DNA of 64,000 nt from Platanthera guangdongensis (Eukaryota; Streptophyta; Magnoliopsida; Asparagales; Orchidaceae). The stretch covers positions 114,595,314 to 114,659,313 of the forward strand of contig CM077160.1 in the NCBI GenBank assembly GCA_039583875.1, given 5' to 3'. The notes below the pieces were generated by a model. The model worked only from the letters and a program-made list of their open reading frames with translations. It did not search any database and was not told the origin of the DNA. The position numbers and the translations under genes are program-made. Shown piece after piece: positions 32,313 to 43,996 of this stretch (positions within the stretch are counted from its first letter, which is position 1; every line of letters starts with the position of its first letter).

Positions 32313-33865
32313 GAATCTTGTTGGTAGAAGGTCACCCTGCCAAAACCCTTTTTGACACAGGAGCGACTCATTCTTTCGTCTCCCACGATTTCATCGCAAC
32401 AAAGGGAAATGTTATTCGCTCAACCGGACTGTCTATACGAATTCGTTTACCAGACGGGTCGGATATGACATCCACCAAAAAGTGTTCGTTCCAGGCTACG
32501 CTGGGAGAGGTAGAGTTTGAAGTCTACGCAACCATCCTAGCTATAACTGGGTTTGACATAATTCTGGGAATGGACTGGCTGGCTGAGCACCAAGCCCAGA
32601 TAAACTGTTCCACGCGAGAAGTCCGGCTACAGAATCCAAATGGCCAGAGCGTCGCGTTGACAGGTGTGCCATCTGTCTCTCGTATTATCTTGACTTCTAC
32701 ACATATGGTGAAGTCAGTCCGTCAGAAGGATGAAGTATTCCTTATTTATTTCGAGATGGAAGATAAGACCCAGGCGCTTGCCAAGGTCCCAGTAGTCCGA
32801 GACTTTCCAGATATCTTCCCTGAGTCCCTCCCGGGATTGCCACCTCAGCGAGAGGTCGACTTCCAGATCGAGCTCGTGTCCAGAGCACGACCAGTATTGC
32901 GAGCCCCCTACCGGATGGCCCCAAGGGAGCTGACTGAACTAAAGATCCAGCTACAAGAACTAATAGATGCTGGATTTGTCCGTCCAAGTTCCTCGCCCTG
33001 GGGAGCCCCGGTACTTTTCGTCAAGAAGAAGGACGGGACTCTGCGACTGTGCATCGACTATAGGGAGCTAAATAAGCTTACTGTACGCAACACGTATCCC
33101 CTTCCTAGGATCGACGAACTGTTCGATCAGTTACAAGGTGCTTCAGTATTCTCCAAAATGGACCTGAGGTCCGGCTATTATCAGCTTCGGATCCGAGAGG
33201 AAGATATTCCTAAGACTGCCTTCAGCTCCCGATACGGTCTTTACGAGTTCCTAGTGATGCCCTTCGGGCTCACCAACGCTCCCTCCGCCTTCATGGCCCT
33301 GATGAATAGAGTCTTCGAACCCTTCTTGGATCACTTTGTCATCGTCTTTATAGACGATATCCTAATCTACTCGAAGACCAAGACGGACCATACCCGGCAC
33401 CTGCAGATGGTTCTATTAAAGCTCCGGGAGCACTCTCTCTTCGCCAAATTCAGTAAGTGCGAATTTTGGCTAGAAGAAGTTGGATTCTTGGGCCACACGA
33501 TAAACAAGGAAGGAGTGGCAGTGGACCAAGCCAAGATCCAGGCAGTACAAAATTGGCCGCCACTCAGGACGGCTGCGGATATCCGGAGTTTCCTCGGCCT
33601 TACCGGATACTACAGGAAGTTTGTCGAGGGATTTTCCAAGATTGCCCTACCCCTGACTGCTCTCACCAAGAAGGACGCCGTATTTCGATGGACGCCGGAG
33701 TGCGAGGCTGCGTTCATCGAACTGAAGAAGCGTATGACTTCCGCGCCAATCCTTACGATTCCTTCAGGGACCGAGGGATTTCAAATCTACACTGATGCCT
33801 CCCTGAAAGGATTGGGAGCAGTCCTAATGCAGCATGGTAAGGTAGTGGCCTACGCTTCGCGGTAA
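32313..33865 (+). pseudogene. Tek1 protease, reverse transcriptase and start of RNase H
   Basis: Protease opens with [20 protein letters not shown], with the DTG active site intact, and [15 protein letters not shown]. Reverse transcriptase shows [47 protein letters not shown] and the catalytic F-I-D-D at 33347-33358. The connection and RNase H begin with [19 protein letters not shown] and [11 protein letters not shown] (catalytic Asp). The frame ends at a TAA (33863-33865) in ASR*LKPHE, where relatives have Gln, so CAA to TAA is likely. All catalytic residues seen so far are intact. Confidence 0.92.
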
Positions 33866-34960
33866 TTAAAGCCGCATGAATTAAACTACGCAGCACACGA
33901 TTTAGAGTTGGGCGCCGTCGTCTTCGCCCTTAAAATCTGGAGGCATTATCTGTACGGAGTAAAATGTGAGATCTTCTCCGACCACAAGAGCCTCAAGTAT
34001 ATTTTCACGCAGAAAGAGCTGAATCTCTGGCAGCGCCGATGGTTGGAATTCTTATGCGATTAAGACTTCACTCTCCAATATCACCCCGGAAAGGCTAATA
34101 GAGTCGCTGACGCCTTGAGCCGCCAGCCTGCGATAGTCGGGAGTTGGATGGAGCAAATCCCTAAGGAACTTTTCCAGTCTTTGATAGACTTGGAGATTAC
34201 CCTGGTTGCCCGAAGAGATCCGGAAGAGTACTATTCTCAGCTGTATTGGATGGAGATCCAATGCGATATCCGGGACCGGATACAAGAAGCCCAGAATATC
34301 GACCCAGAGGTAATGTCGATCATCCGATCTCTGCAAGGAGGGGCACAGGAGGATTATAACTTGCATGATGGGATTCTACAATTCAAGCATCGCATATTTA
34401 TTCCCGCTACTGGAGGGATTCGTGGGGAAATTCTGCAAGAGGCCCATCAGTCGAGGTACTCGATTCACCCTGGCGTAGTTAAGATGTACGTGGACTTGCG
34501 TAGGACCATTTACTGGCCCGGAATGAAGAGAGATGTCACCGACTTCGTGGCCCGGTGCCAGACCTGTCAGAAGGTCAAAGCTGAATGTCGCAGTCCAGGA
34601 GGCCTATTGCAGCCCCTGCCGATACCAGAATGGAAGTTCGAAGACATCTCCATGGACTTCGTCCACGGCCTACCTCGATCCCGTGCTGGGAATGACTCAA
34701 TATGGGTGGTCGTAGATCGACTCACCAAGGTAGCGCGGTTCATTCCAAACCGACAGGGTGACGGAGTAGATATCCTGGCCAGGATGTTCCTAGAACAAGT
34801 GGTACGATTTCACAGAGTACCAAAGTCCATCGTGTCTGATCGTGACGGTCGTTTCACATCTAATGAATGGAGGCGGGTGCAGGCATATTTGGGAACCAAG
34901 TTGGCCTTCAACACTGCCTTCCACCCGCAGACAGACAGACAGACGGAGAGGACGAACTAG
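33866..34960 (+). pseudogene. Tek1 RNase H (rest) and integrase core
   Basis: Continues in the same frame. RNase H shows [19 protein letters not shown] with the catalytic Glu and FSDHKSLKY with Asp; a TAA at 34061-34063 interrupts it just before DFTLQYHPGKANRVADALSR. From 34115 the integrase finger (HQSRYSIHPGVVKMY...CQTCQ) is followed by the core: ISMDFVHGLP (first Asp), [29 protein letters not shown] (second Asp) and FHPQTDRQTERTN (Glu). A TAG at 34958-34960 (ERTN*TVEDLL) follows. Confidence 0.9.
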
Positions 34961-35760
34961 ACGGTGGAGGATCTTCTTCGACTGTGCATAGTGGAGCACA
35001 ATGAGCCGTGGGAGCAGCTATTGCCGTTAGTCGAATTTTCGTACAATAACAACTACCAGGCTAGTATTAAGATGGCTCCGTACGAGGCATTGTATGGAAG
35101 GCGTTGCCGAACACCGTTGACTTGGGCTCAGGAAGAGGACCCGGAAGCCTTGGGAGTGGCTTACATCGATGACGCTACGGCAGTGATACGGCTGATTCAG
35201 GAGCGAATGCGGGAAGCGCAGAGCCGGCAGGCTAAGTACTATGATGCGCGACACCGACCGGTGGAGTTTAGCGTGGGGGAAATGATGTTTCTAAAAATAA
35301 AACTCATGCATGGTGTCTCCCGGTTGAGGAAGCAGAAAAAGTTAGATCCCCGCTTCTTGGGCCCCTACCCGGTGATAGAGCGTGTTGGCCCCGTCGCCTA
35401 TCGTTTAGCCTTACCCCCATAGTTGGGGAATCTTCATAATGTGTTTCATGTCTCTTCCTTGAGACGAGTCCTCCGGCAACCAGAGCAGTACCTTCCTACC
35501 CCTCCGGCGCAACTACTGTCAGATAGATCCGTCCGGCTCGAACCCGTCAGAGTAATAGATTACAAGGTGAAGACACTACGGAACAAAACCATTCCGATGG
35601 TTAAGGTGCTATGGTCAAACTGTGGACGAGAAGAGTTTACATGGGAACCTGAAGCACTCCTCCGAGAAAAACACTCAGAGCTCTTTCCCCAGGTATGTTA
35701 CTTTTTCCCCCTACTTCAAGCAAATTTTCGGGGACGAAAATCCTTTTATTTTTATTGGAT
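34961..35760 (+). pseudogene. Tek1 integrase C-terminus and chromodomain-like segment
   Basis: Same frame: DLLRLCIVEHNEPWEQLLPL, YNNNYQASIKMAPYEALYGR, then the basic C-terminal domain to YRLALPP and a TAG at 35420-35422. After LGNLHNVFHVSSLRR the chromodomain-like segment reads VKVLWSNCGREEFTWEPEAL and ends near SELFPQ (about 35690). Chromodomains are known to direct chromovirus integration to marked chromatin. The frame has no stop before the 3' LTR and runs 157 bases into it (TGA at 35915). Confidence 0.86.
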
Positions 35761-38700
35761 TGTAACATCCCGCCTTTTATTGGGCCACCAGAGCCTTAGT
35801 GGGCCCAATAAAAGTGGCTCGAACCCTACCCATGACCCGGTGGGAAATAACCCTAAGCGGGAAATAGAGCTAGAGAACTCTGAATTGAGTTCTGTCAGTT
35901 CCTGTGGCCTCGTATAGTCAATACGAGCGCATCAGAACTCGTTCAGTTGGACTCCGAGGTCTAACGACAATTTTACACATTTCGACCATTTTAGCGCGCT
36001 GTGACGCGCAAATTTCGGACTTTCGTCAAACGGACTCCGATTCAACTCCAGTCAGTGGCGTTAGACTCGTGTGGTCAATACGAAGTCAACGGAAGTCGTC
36101 CCGATCAATTTCGATGACGATTGGTCAACCCGTGGTCAAATCAAGCATATTTGTGCACCGAAAAGCGTGCGCACACCGATTATGACACGACACCCGAACT
36201 TTGACCCAACCTCGACGACTTGGACCCACTTTGACTTTGACCAGCAAGGGGGACCCACCATATGGTTGACTTGGTCAAACCCTCCTAAAAATCTATTTTT
36301 TGGATTTTTCTCCAAATGAAGGGCTCACCTCCTCTCCAAAGGAGGATGACCCATACTCCCCCTCACTTTCCATGGGCCCCCCCAACCATCAAGCCCCTAA
36401 CCTAAAGCAAATGGAGGCCCACCTACTCCTTCTCCCCTCTCCCCCTCTCTTTCTTCACCATGGAGGCCCAAGCCCATGAGGCTTTTCCCTATCCCCACAT
36501 GGGGAATATGTGGCACCTCCAGCTGTCCTTGGACAGCTGGAGGGTGGTGATTAATCCCTCCCTAGGGAGGGATTAATCCCACATTGCCAATGGGAGGGAA
36601 GCTCCCCCTCCCCCTCCCTATAAAATGACCCTACCCCCCTCACTTTCCCTCATACCTCTCAGAGCAGCTCCCTCCCCCTGCTTTCCCTTCTCCCCCCCCT
36701 CTGCCGGAGCTCAGGTGGCCGGAAAAAGCCAAGCCGGAGCTCCTCCTCTCCTCCTCCACCACCTTGAGCCATGTCCGACCAAGCCGGTCCCTCCCGAGCC
36801 CACCAAAGTCAAGTGGAACCCTCTCTTCCTCCCCCTCCCCATTTCTGACGTCGTGCATGGCGCTCCCGGCGGCCGGAGTGCCGCCTCCGTCACCCCCCTC
36901 CCCTCCCGTCCATTTTTTAAAAAAAATGCTCCGGCGGCGGCCGGCGGCGGCAGGCCGCCGGACCACCGCCGGAGGGAGCGCCCACCACCGGCGGGTTGGC
37001 TGGTGGTGGAGCCACGGCCGGCCGGTGGCCGGCCGGCGGCGGAGAAGCCCCGTAAGGGGCGGCGGGATATGTACAGCGGGGTGGGGGGAGATGATGAACA
37101 GGAAAACATATTTATATATATAATAATAATATATTATATATTATATAAATATATTATTATAATATTTATATTAAATATTATAATATTATAGCTAATAATG
37201 GGTAGATTTTATTTGAGACTAAAATAGGCTCATAGGGAAAAAGTGTTGAACATGAAAAATGTCCCCTTTGTTAAGGGCTTCCTCCACAAAAAGTTTGAGA
37301 ATTTGTGGTGTTGATTTGTTATTTTTAAAAGCCCAATTAAACTTTATTTGGCCAAATTAAAGAGCCAAAACTCTTTGAAAAATTATGAAAATTTTTCTAT
37401 GCTCATTTTATATCCATATAAGGGTTGTATCAAAATTTGAGCTCATGGGGATAAGTTTTGATATTTTTCCCAAAATATGGAAGCCTAGGACCGCGCTCGA
37501 TATTATTACGCTCGTTTTCTTCGAAAATGAAAATTGGAGTGCGCGACTATCCTCTCTAATTTGAATAAGTTTCATATCGACGAGAGTGGCCGAGGCAAGT
37601 GACCAAGCTCCGGGTGTTTCGAGATTTCATGAAAACTGTCGAGCGCCTCGACTCTCGGGCTATTTGGGCACGCTCGGAAGATGAGAGCACGAGTGGTGAG
37701 TTATGAATTATTCTTGACGAATAATGAAAGTATAACTCCTGATAAGCCCCAATCCGATTAAGCCGTAGTTAATAAGGCGCAACCAACTCATAATCGGATC
37801 TTAATAAAGGTGTAACCCAAGGAAACCTTATTAAAAACTGGGATGGAACTGAAAAATCTCTCCTGAGAACGGAGATGGAACTGAAGCCTCCTGTACGGAG
37901 TGATTGGACTACTAACCATTTTCTTTATGATTATTCCAGTTTTGCACTGGTCCAGTTCCTTTATTCTTTTCAATTCAGTACTTTCAATTCAGTACTACTC
38001 CAGTCTCGTACTGGTCAAGATTATTTCATTACTTTCATTTCAGTACTACTCCAGTCTCGTACTGGTCAAGCTTATTTCAATACTACTCCAGTCTTGTACT
38101 GGTCACATTCCTTTCCAGCACTTTAAATAAGCAGCATAACCACCGCACTTGATCTTATCGCAATTTACTTTTATATTCCCGGGTCCTGCTCTGACGGGCA
38201 GTTGTTGTTTAGGTTGAGCCTTAGTTGGGGATAACCGGAGTTGAGGTAGTCCTCCAGGTCTAGCCCCAAATAAAGCGCTCCCACGCTCCTTGTCGAAAGT
38301 AGAGCAAAGTGTCGATGCCCGAAGTGTAAGCCTAGTAAGGCAGGCCGTCGTAGACCCGATGTTATATTGTTTGCAACTGTTTGATTGATTGTAAATTGCT
38401 TGCGGTGAAATGGTGGCGGGTCAGTCCCTTCCGCAGACCGTTCGTACCGGTGTGGCAAGGTTGACGACTCAAGGCGACAGGGAGATGAGTACCACGGGTG
38501 ACCGGCCGTTATATTCCTCGTCGGGTTTTCCTCCGCTGGTCGGCCAAAATGATTCGCCGGATGTCGCTCACATCCAAGAGTACACAAGGTTGTACGTGAG
38601 GGCCTGGGGTTGTGCGGTACGATCACCCCCAGAAGTGGCAGGACTGGCCACTGTCACCGACGGCCACATCGGTGAGGCCCGCAGGGCTCGCTACCCTGCT

Positions 38701-39544
38701 GGAACAGAAGCAGTCCAAACTATGTCGATATAGGGTTTGTGTGTGCGGCTATGAATGCCTGCGGTTTGTGTGCGCGGCTATGAATGCCTGCGGTTTGTGT
38801 ACGCGGCTATGAATGCCTGCGGTTTGTGTGTGCGGCTGTGAATGCCTGCGATAGAATTCAAGATTTAAAACCTGTTGTGCTGATGAGCTAGTAGAGCCTT
38901 GCTATAACCGTTTTATATTATTGCTGCTTTTTCCGGTTATACTGCACTCTTTTATAATTGCTCCTACTTGTTCATATATGAAATGTTGTGATAACCCTCT
39001 CTTGCTTCGGCTATTTACTTTTGTTGGGTGGGTGCGTGCTCATCCCCAGGATGTGGATCCGGGGAGGAGACTTGTTTCCACTTAGCTCTGTGACTAACGG
39101 TTATTTGATTAACCATTCACAGGAGGTGGAGCACCGTAGTGACCCGCTGCCGAAGGAGATTACGCCAGCAGCTAGGCCTACTCGAGCAGATGCACCCCCG
39201 CCGTCTCCGGTGTTTAGAGACGTGAGTACCGCCGAGCAGTTTAGAAGAGAGAGTGTGTGAGAGACTTATGTAGTACATGTATAGCCCACGGGCTTTTATA
39301 AACGCATAAGGCTTCGACCCTAGAACCTCTGTATTAATATGATATGTAGTGGTTTCCTGTTAATGCTTCCGCTATATTCTGATGGGTTGTGAATGTTATG
39401 ATTCGAACCACTCAAGACGGCCATCTAGTGCTTGAATAGGGTGGATTGTTTCCCCTATGAGCCCTGGGTAGACGTCTTGGGCCAGTAGTACCCCTCCGGC
39501 CCGACCCGGGCAAAAGGTTGGGGGGGGGGGGGGGGGGTTCTACA
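35761..39544 (+). repeat. Tek1 3' LTR (3784 bp)
   Basis: Pairs with 27014-30795 and repeats the palindromes (36516-36543, 36549-36578), CCAAT (36587), TATA (36619-36625), GC-rich then AT-rich blocks (36920-37190) and the 29-bp tandem array (38735-38850). The terminal poly-G run is 18 against 12 in the 5' LTR. No good purine tract abuts it on the left. Confidence 0.95.
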
Positions 39545-39684
39545 CTATCGACCAGTCAAAACCCCTAAGATTGCTTTAAGTAGTGAACCCCACTGTTGGA
39601 TTTGACTCCAATCCGAAAGATTTATGCCTTCTTCTCTCGAGGGGTCCATGCAACTCCCTTTATCCTTGAGTGATATACTCGTAT
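39545..39684 (-). repeat. AthN-right 5' LTR, second segment (truncated)
   Basis: Continues the LTR after Tek1 and matches about 7036-7185. The match stops at about 39684, where GypJ begins; the remaining 1 kb of this LTR is not seen in the window. Confidence 0.85.
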
Positions 39685-40487
39685 TATAACACCTCCATCC
39701 ATTACATAACATAGAAGGTCCGGCCGGGGCCCCACACCATATACCACAAACAGGCGGTAGAGTTACGGGTTAATATCAGAGTTACGCATACTACCTCAGA
39801 GCATTCTAGCGGAAGCTTTTAAGTTAATTGAACTTAGCTCATTTGAATGTCCACAATATATAAACCAACAGTTATATATATCACACCACGATGAAATGTT
39901 ATACAAATACACAACAAGCCTGACCTTATAACCTTATAGTTAAGCTTAGTACATATAGCTTCCATATATCGGCACGCAGGCCGGCCACACATGAACATAA
40001 TATCTCATAAACTTCTTTGGCCTTCAAGGGCCAACATAGCAACAGCAGCATCAACAACAAGGGCGTCAACCCCCTATTTCCCGCTCGTATCTCCTACACC
40101 TGCACGGAACAATCCACCGCAACGGTGGCAAAAAATACAACAGTCAGCGTTCATCTGACCAATTTATAATGACCCTACCCCTTACCCGGGGCATCGAAAT
40201 TTCTTCCTTGCAGGCATAGCATTTCACAAGCAGATATATCACACAATGTGCACTCACGCACAATCCACATATCACAAACGTCGCCCATGCAGCCTGACGT
40301 TTCGTGCACTCAGGGTACATTATTGGTGTACCGGATATACAAGTCGCCCACCGCCATTCAAGGCCCGAATCCCAACGTCAAACTTGAGCATTTTGCTCTA
40401 TGGCTTTCAGCCGGAGACTTTAGTCTTAATGGCGTGCATGTCTAAGACTCTCGCTATGCGTTTCTGCCGAATGCCAATCATCCAGAC
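39685..40487 (-). repeat. GypJ: fragment of a gypsy LTR, minus strand
   Basis: No coding capacity. On the minus strand its end reads GCTTCCGCTAGAATG..., GTGGTATATGGTG and GGGCCCCGGCCGGACCT, closely matching the end of the Tek2 LTR (42411-42556) in the same order. It starts with TATAACACC where TGTAACACC is expected, and is cut by Tek2 at 40488. The rest is not in the window. I infer a relative of Tek2 that inserted in the AthN LTR. Confidence 0.7.
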
Positions 40488-42556
40488 TGTAACGCCCTGA
40501 AACTCAAAAGAGCGATGGGTAGTGTTTCGGACAAAGTTTGGAACTTGGTAGGGGTTACACGGCCTGGGACACGGGCGTGTCCCAGGGCGTGTCATGCTCA
40601 GGTCGATGATCTGGCCGAGATGTCGATGAATTTTGGAGTCGACGATCGTCGAGCAGCGAACACGGACTGAGACACGGGCGTGTCCCAGACCGTATACTTC
40701 ACAGGGTGAAGCCGAGTTGTGTCATGGGAGACACACGGTTTTGGCGCACGGGCCGTGTCAGGTAGACACGAGCGTGTCAAATCCGACACGGGTGTGTCGA
40801 GTACCCGTGTTCCTTGCGGGATGTTCTTGGTCCTGTGCCGATGGAAGAACAGGGCCGGGAACACGGGCGTGTACTGGATGGCATGGGCGTGTCAATCCTG
40901 ACACGGGCGTGTCGAGAGCCCATGTTCTTTTCACGACGCGTCGGTTTTGACGGCGAATGGGGCACACGGCCCTGGACACGGGCGTGTCACAGGCCGTGTT
41001 CGGCCCAGATTTTGCATTTCAAGTACGAATCGTGGCCATTCGTTTCCTTATTTAGGGATCTGACGGCTGGGGGCTGGTCTTGCTTAGATATACCTGGGTT
41101 TAGGGCTTAAAACCCCCATTTTACTTGAGTTATTCTCTTTCTAAAGTCTAGAGAGAGGGGAGAGCAAGGAAGAAGAAAGGAGGCTAGATCCGGTCATTGG
41201 CGGAGCTTCGGAGCGCCAAATCGCAAGACGACTTCGGATCTACAGAGGTGAGGACATCACGGTGCTTTTCATCCTCATAGATTTCCATGGAGTCAAGGAA
41301 AACTTCTAGGGTAACAATTCTCATCCTAGGACATGTGAAGTCCTCTTTTCTTTACATAAGAAGCCCGCACTTGCGAGTTTGCGGTGAGTTTGAGGTATTC
41401 CTTCAGGTAGACATGAATAGTCCCCGTTATGTACATGTAGAGTCCGTAAATCGAGAATCAGACATAGGAATGATGTGTGAAGCCTACCCGGACAAGTTGG
41501 TTTGGATCGGTGATGTTGCATTGCATAAATGGCCGGAGAAGACTCCGTGCGGATGTTTGTTTTTCGGGTTTTCTATACGGTAGATTGCAATAGGGAGCCT
41601 TGGGCATTAACTCCAAGGGGCACCCGGAAAACTGGGCAGATGCGTGATTCTGCCAACATGGTGTCCTGGGAGCCAACTTGCACATAACTGGGTTATGTGA
41701 TCAAATTGGGACTCGGGGAAGTTTGACCCGCGCATATGACTTAAATTGACATTGCGCTGTAAGAAACGGGTCAGGCGGAACCGTACCCGCTCTATGTCAT
41801 TCGGTTAAAGAGACCTAAAGGTACTTGGCACCTTCCATTGTCATAGATGGAGGGTCTTAGGCAGTGGCCAGAAAGACCAAATGCTCACGAGATATTGTTG
41901 TCCAAGGGGCGGTGGTGAGACCGCGGTATTGACCGGGTTCATCGATAACGTGCCCTGAGAGCACGGGGTGTGTGGACGTGCGTGCCTATTCCTGTGATGT
42001 AGTATTATTACTCTATACTGCTTGGTTACGCTAACAAAGTGCAGGGAAAGGAGCATCGCCGCACCGAGTTTGGGGGCGAGATCGTTATAATTTGGTCAGC
42101 ATAGCTGACCGTTGCTTTTGTTTTCCACTGTTGTGGTGGATTGTTGCTTGCAGGTGCTGCGGAGCCGAGCGTTAAATAGCGGGCAAAAGCCCAAGTTGCT
42201 GAGTCGGCCCTCGAAGACCTAATTTTGAGTGTTTTCTTTTATTCTCATGTATGATCGGCCTGTGTGCCGAAGTTTGAAAGACACTTATATTTGAGCAACT
42301 TATTGTAAGGCCATAAGGCCAATACTTGTGTATTGTACTTCATTCCTATTGGGCTTTGTAGTGGATATTCATGCTTTGTGGCTAGGTTCTTACTTTGCAA
42401 CTTTTAAATTGCTTCCGCTATAATGACTCTGTGTAGGATGTTGGCAATAGTTGGATGGTTTCCATTGAGTAACCTTTCGGTCTGTCTGTGGTATATGGAG
42501 TCGGGCCCCGACCGGACCTACTGCTACATGCTTTGTGACGGATAGGGGGCGTTACA
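40488..42556 (+). repeat. Tek2 5' LTR (2069 bp)
   Basis: TGTAACGCCCTGAAACTC ... GGGGGCGTTACA. The first 500 bases hold a cluster of GACACGGGCGTGTC-type inverted repeats (40565-41000) and GTCGACGATCGTCGAG motifs (40605-40670). An AG-rich leader (41150-41200) follows. It ends with the GCTTCCGCTATAATG block shared with GypJ and Tek1. Confidence 0.9.
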
Positions 42557-42778
42557 ATTTTGTATCAGACTACTGGTTTCGGTCAGGCTAAATGAGTTCA
42601 TGGACGAATTCTTTTTAAGGGGTGGTGAGCACATGTATGTGCGTCATCGTTATAACATCAAAAGAACCCATGAATGTCCACTTAGGAATGAAAATACACG
42701 TGTTTGAGGAACCTGTGTTCCTATAATTACATTTTGCAAATTTTTTTGGTCGCTTAACGGTGTTTTGTATAACTATAG
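42557..42778 (+). other. Tek2 leader with degenerate initiator-tRNA-Met PBS
   Basis: TTTGTATCAGAC at 42559-42570 resembles TGGTATCAGAG. The rest is non-coding leader up to gag; no ATG is found at the gag start (GTG at 42779). Confidence 0.55.
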
Positions 42779-43923
42779 GTGACCAGAAGCGGTGCAGGGC
42801 CGTCAGAACGTCCAGTTTCTGAGGATAGTAGTGCACCAAATGATGCTTCATCAACACCTCCTTCGGCTGAGACCATACGATTGGTGGCAGAAGCGGTGTT
42901 TGCGATGATTAATGTGCATCCTGCAAGGCAGATGCAGCAGCCTACCCCTGCGGTGGAGCAGGTACCGCGTCAAGTAGCGGAGCCAAGAAGAGTGGGCAGG
43001 TAGTGGAGGAACCTTTGGTGCCGAGGAGAGTAACTGAAAGGCAGCTCAAGCACGTTATGAGCTTTAATCCTTCGGTGTGCTCGAGGTTGGGAACCCCATC
43101 CCAAGCTGAAGATTGGCTCTCCCGGGTGAAGAGAGTCTTGACAGCGACGGAGACGGAGGAGTGACAGATGACCACTATAGTTACATTCCTGTTGGACGGG
43201 GATACGAGGCTGTGGTGGGAAGTTCTAGAGCTACATCACTTGAGAGGTAGGAGACTCATGGACGTCTCGATAGAAGAGTTTTAGATATTGTTCCTGTCAA
43301 GGTACCTCCCTTCAGCTCAGAAGATTGCGTTGGATAATGAGTTCCTGAAATTATCGCAAGGAGAGAGTAGCGTGGATGAGTATCTCCATGAGTTTACTCA
43401 GTTGGGTCGGTATGCTAGCTCTACGTTCGCGAATGAGGAGCGTAAGACCAACTGTTTCTACGAAGGTCTAAGAGATGACTTAAGACTACTGCTCTCGGGG
43501 CCTATGACGCAGGGCTTCTTGACCCTGGTCAACACGACCTGGTCTTTGGAGAAGGACTTGAAGAATGTACAAGCGAAGAAAAGCTTTAGTGATAAGAAGA
43601 CTGAGTTCAAGGTGCTATCTAACTCAAAGTCTGGGTACCGTAAGTTCAACAAGAAGGATAGGACTTCGGGTCCAGCCCCCTCTTCTGGTGTTTCTGGGCT
43701 ACTACGGGTCAAACCCCGGGCGCATGCTTTACTTGTGGAAAGCCGGGGCACTTTACCCGGGACTGCTGGAGCAGACGTCCCAAGTCCGAGAGGAAGTCGG
43801 GAGCAACGTATGAAGAGAAGGGCAAGGCGGTGGAGTCAACTGCATCCCATTATGCTCCGGCTCAACCGAGGGTCTATATTCTTGGCCAGCAGGAGGCTAT
43901 TAAGCAAGCAGATGTGGTGATAG
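42779..43923 (+). pseudogene. Tek2 gag (frameshifts and stops)
   Basis: Three frames are needed. The N-terminal part (42779 to about 42990) starts at GTG with TRSGAGPSERPVSEDSS. The capsid part shows PSQAEDWLSRVKRVL, TFLLDGDTRLWWEVLELHH, FLSRYLPSAQKIALDNEFL and SSVDEYLHEFTQLGRYA. It is interrupted by a TGA at 43162 and a TAG at 43282. From about 43700 a third frame carries an intact CCHC knuckle, ACFTCGKPGHFTRDCW (43722-43769), and runs to QADVVIG at 43923, directly before the intron-like segment. Confidence 0.86.
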
Positions 43924-43996
43924 GTACGGTTTATTTATAGCAAGTTAATTTTTAAATACTTGTTCTACGCATTTTGCCTTATCACTGTTTATATAG
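43924..43996 (+). other. Intron-like GT-AG insertion between Tek2 gag and protease (73 bp)
   Basis: The donor context is ATAG|GTACGG and the acceptor TTTATATAG|GC, with a T-rich stretch before it. Removal joins a split Gly codon in V-V-I-G-I-V-L, the same codon and phase as in Tek1. The sequence itself is not similar to the Tek1 segment. Confidence 0.68.

Larger units (their letters stand above)
27014..39544 (+). mobile_element. Tek1: full-length Tekay/Del-type chromovirus with TSD
   Basis: The element is 12,531 bp with LTRs of 3782 and 3784 bp (TGTAACATCC...TTCTACA) and duplications CTATC at 27009-27013 and 39545-39549. The internal region is only 4965 bp. Gag, protease, reverse transcriptase, RNase H, integrase and a C-terminal chromodomain-like segment lie in one frame, interrupted by six single-codon stops and one intron-like insertion. 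The LTRs differ by only about 1-2 percent by eye, apart from a length change in a poly-G run (12 against 18). Confidence 0.95.
6654..39684 (-). mobile_element. AthN-right: old Athila-like unit split by Ath1 and Tek1
   Basis: After removing Ath1 (11451-23119) and Tek1 (27014-39544) the unit reads on the minus strand: truncated 5' LTR (39684 to 26621), PBS, gag, protease, palindrome spacer, ORF1, 3' internal region, degenerate purine tract and 3' LTR (8193 to 6654). The internal region is about 6.75 kb. It lacks reverse transcriptase and integrase, so it would depend on enzymes from an Athila relative. The 5' LTR is cut at about 39684 by GypJ. Confidence 0.8.

Noticed and set aside
36625..37191. 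Open frame of 188 codons in the Tek1 3' LTR (shorter in the 5' LTR)
   Set aside because: The frame is not preserved between the two LTRs (indels in homopolymers) and spans the GC-rich and AT-rich blocks. No domain.
40565..41000. CRISPR-like regular repeats in the Tek2 LTR (GACACGGGCGTGTC)
   Set aside because: Spacing is irregular, the repeat is a 14-base palindrome in a eukaryotic LTR, and no cas genes exist. It is not a CRISPR array.
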